Shown here: piece after piece, positions 7,746 through 7,975 of the stretch
Layout: every line of letters starts with the position of its first letter
How positions within the stretch are numbered: the first letter of the stretch is position 1
From: a gamma proteobacterium symbiont of Lucinoma myriamae
Lineage (GTDB): Bacteria; Pseudomonadota; Gammaproteobacteria; GRL18
Assembly (NCBI GenBank): GCA_025655635.1
Contig: JAHXIM010000195.1
Location: forward strand, 1-7,975
Reading direction: 5' to 3'
DNA: 7,975 bases
Program-made: the position numbers and the translations under genes
Notes under the pieces: model-generated
Seen by the model: only the letters and a program-made list of their open reading frames with translations
Databases searched by the model: none
What the model was told of the DNA's origin: nothing

Positions 7746-7804
7746 GGTAATTCCTGACGCTATTTATAAGTATTAGTTATGTATTAAACTTTTTAGGGCC
7801 AGCT

Positions 7805-7833
7805 AATATATCATAAAATGCTTATTTCTACAA
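7805..7833 (-). promoter_or_regulatory. Candidate panD promoter
   Basis: On the minus strand, TTGTAG (7833-7828) and TATATT (7810-7805) are separated by exactly 17 nt. The -10 matches five of six consensus bases and the -35 has the TTG core. Transcription would start near 7798, about 50 nt before the panD ATG. It lies between panD and the IS end, so the insertion would leave it intact. The region is AT-rich, so chance matches are possible. Confidence 0.4.
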
Positions 7834-7842
7834 TTTGATCAT

Positions 7843-7854
7843 TTTTTGCAAAAA
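7843..7854. repeat. 12-bp perfect palindrome TTTTTGCAAAAA
   Basis: Self-complementary sequence about 10 bp upstream of the candidate panD -35 box. It could be an A/T-tract that bends DNA or a regulator site, or simply reflect base composition. No known regulator is assigned. Confidence 0.35.
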
Positions 7855-7867
7855 GTTCATTAAAATT

Positions 7868-7886
7868 GCTAATATGGGTCATTAGC
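7868..7886. repeat. Small hairpin GCTAAT-7 nt-ATTAGC beside the IS end
   Basis: A perfect 6-bp inverted repeat (7868-7873 and 7881-7886) with a 7-nt loop ends 5 bp before the IS boundary. It has no U-tract typical of a strong terminator on either strand. It may be part of the insertion target or a remnant of the original upstream region. Confidence 0.35.
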
Positions 7887-7891
7887 TTCTC

Positions 7892-7975
7892 TGATCTGTC
7901 AACACTTTTCAGGACACTCAATTACACAACTTTTTGCATCTCTTCGTAATCTACTGGTGACCAATAATCATTGGT
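7892..7975 (-). mobile_element. Right-hand end of an IS3-type insertion sequence (partial)
   Basis: From 7892 the sequence reads TGATCTGTCAACAC, then TTTTCAGGACAC. This resembles, from memory, the terminal inverted repeats of IS3-group elements, which begin TGATCT and contain GGACAC. A transposase-like reading frame on the minus strand ends at 7922, 30 nt inside this end, which is normal spacing for the downstream terminus of an IS3-family element. The rest lies beyond the window. If it is an intact insertion, the flanking bases just outside (CTC at 7889-7891) should recur beyond the other end as a short target duplication. Confidence 0.65.
7922..7975 (-). CDS. C-terminal end of IS3-family transposase (OrfB, integrase-type), partial
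   Basis: Seventeen codons and a TAA stop run in from the right edge and read TNDYWSPVDYEEMQKVV. The segment S/N-D-Y-x-SP-x-DYE fits the conserved tail of IS3-family OrfB transposases, usually of the form HSxxxYxSPxxYE just after the DDE catalytic domain. The catalytic residues are outside the window, so activity cannot be judged. The call rests on this short tail together with the adjacent IS-like terminal repeat. Confidence 0.6.
   Translation of the reverse strand, partial: TNDYWSPVDYEEMQKVV

Overview
The window holds five complete housekeeping genes of central carbon and cofactor metabolism, plus the cut-off end of an insertion sequence. All five proteins look like gammaproteobacterial orthologues. 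GlgB aligns with E. coli GlgB at a constant 5-residue offset through its catalytic residues, and PanD matches E. coli numbering exactly through its cleavage site. The DNA is visibly AT-rich, especially between genes. I infer a low-GC gammaproteobacterium, possibly a free-living or symbiotic autotroph or methylotroph that stores glycogen. Genus cannot be decided from the sequence alone.

Layout from left to right: (1) bases 1-366 have no supportable gene, but hold a 9-bp inverted repeat near the edge and a plausible promoter for the next genes. (2) glgB (branching enzyme) and glgA (glycogen synthase) lie on the plus strand 37 nt apart, a likely operon for glycogen synthesis without glgC, glgP or glgX in view. 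(3) On the minus strand, pointing towards glgA, are zwf (glucose-6-phosphate dehydrogenase) and gnd (6-phosphogluconate dehydrogenase). They are transcribed gnd then zwf, with 2 nt between the gnd stop and the zwf start. The 3' ends of glgA and zwf are 42 nt apart with no clear terminator hairpin. (4) panD (aspartate 1-decarboxylase) lies upstream of gnd on the same strand, separated by a 167-nt spacer with a 13-bp palindrome. (5) Beyond the panD promoter region, the right-hand end of an IS3-type element starts at about 7892, with the last 17 codons of its transposase running off the window.

Functionally, the two convergent blocks compete for the hexose-phosphate pool. GlgA and GlgB put glucose from ADP-glucose into branched glycogen, while Zwf and Gnd oxidise glucose-6-phosphate to ribulose-5-phosphate and yield NADPH. 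PanD makes beta-alanine for pantothenate and coenzyme A and has no obvious pathway link to the others.

I found no evidence of an undescribed system. The more notable points are a non-canonical residue in the Zwf nucleotide-binding loop, a lysine-rich N-terminal extension on GlgA, the tightly spaced convergent gene ends, an unexplained palindrome between panD and gnd, and the IS end just upstream of panD.
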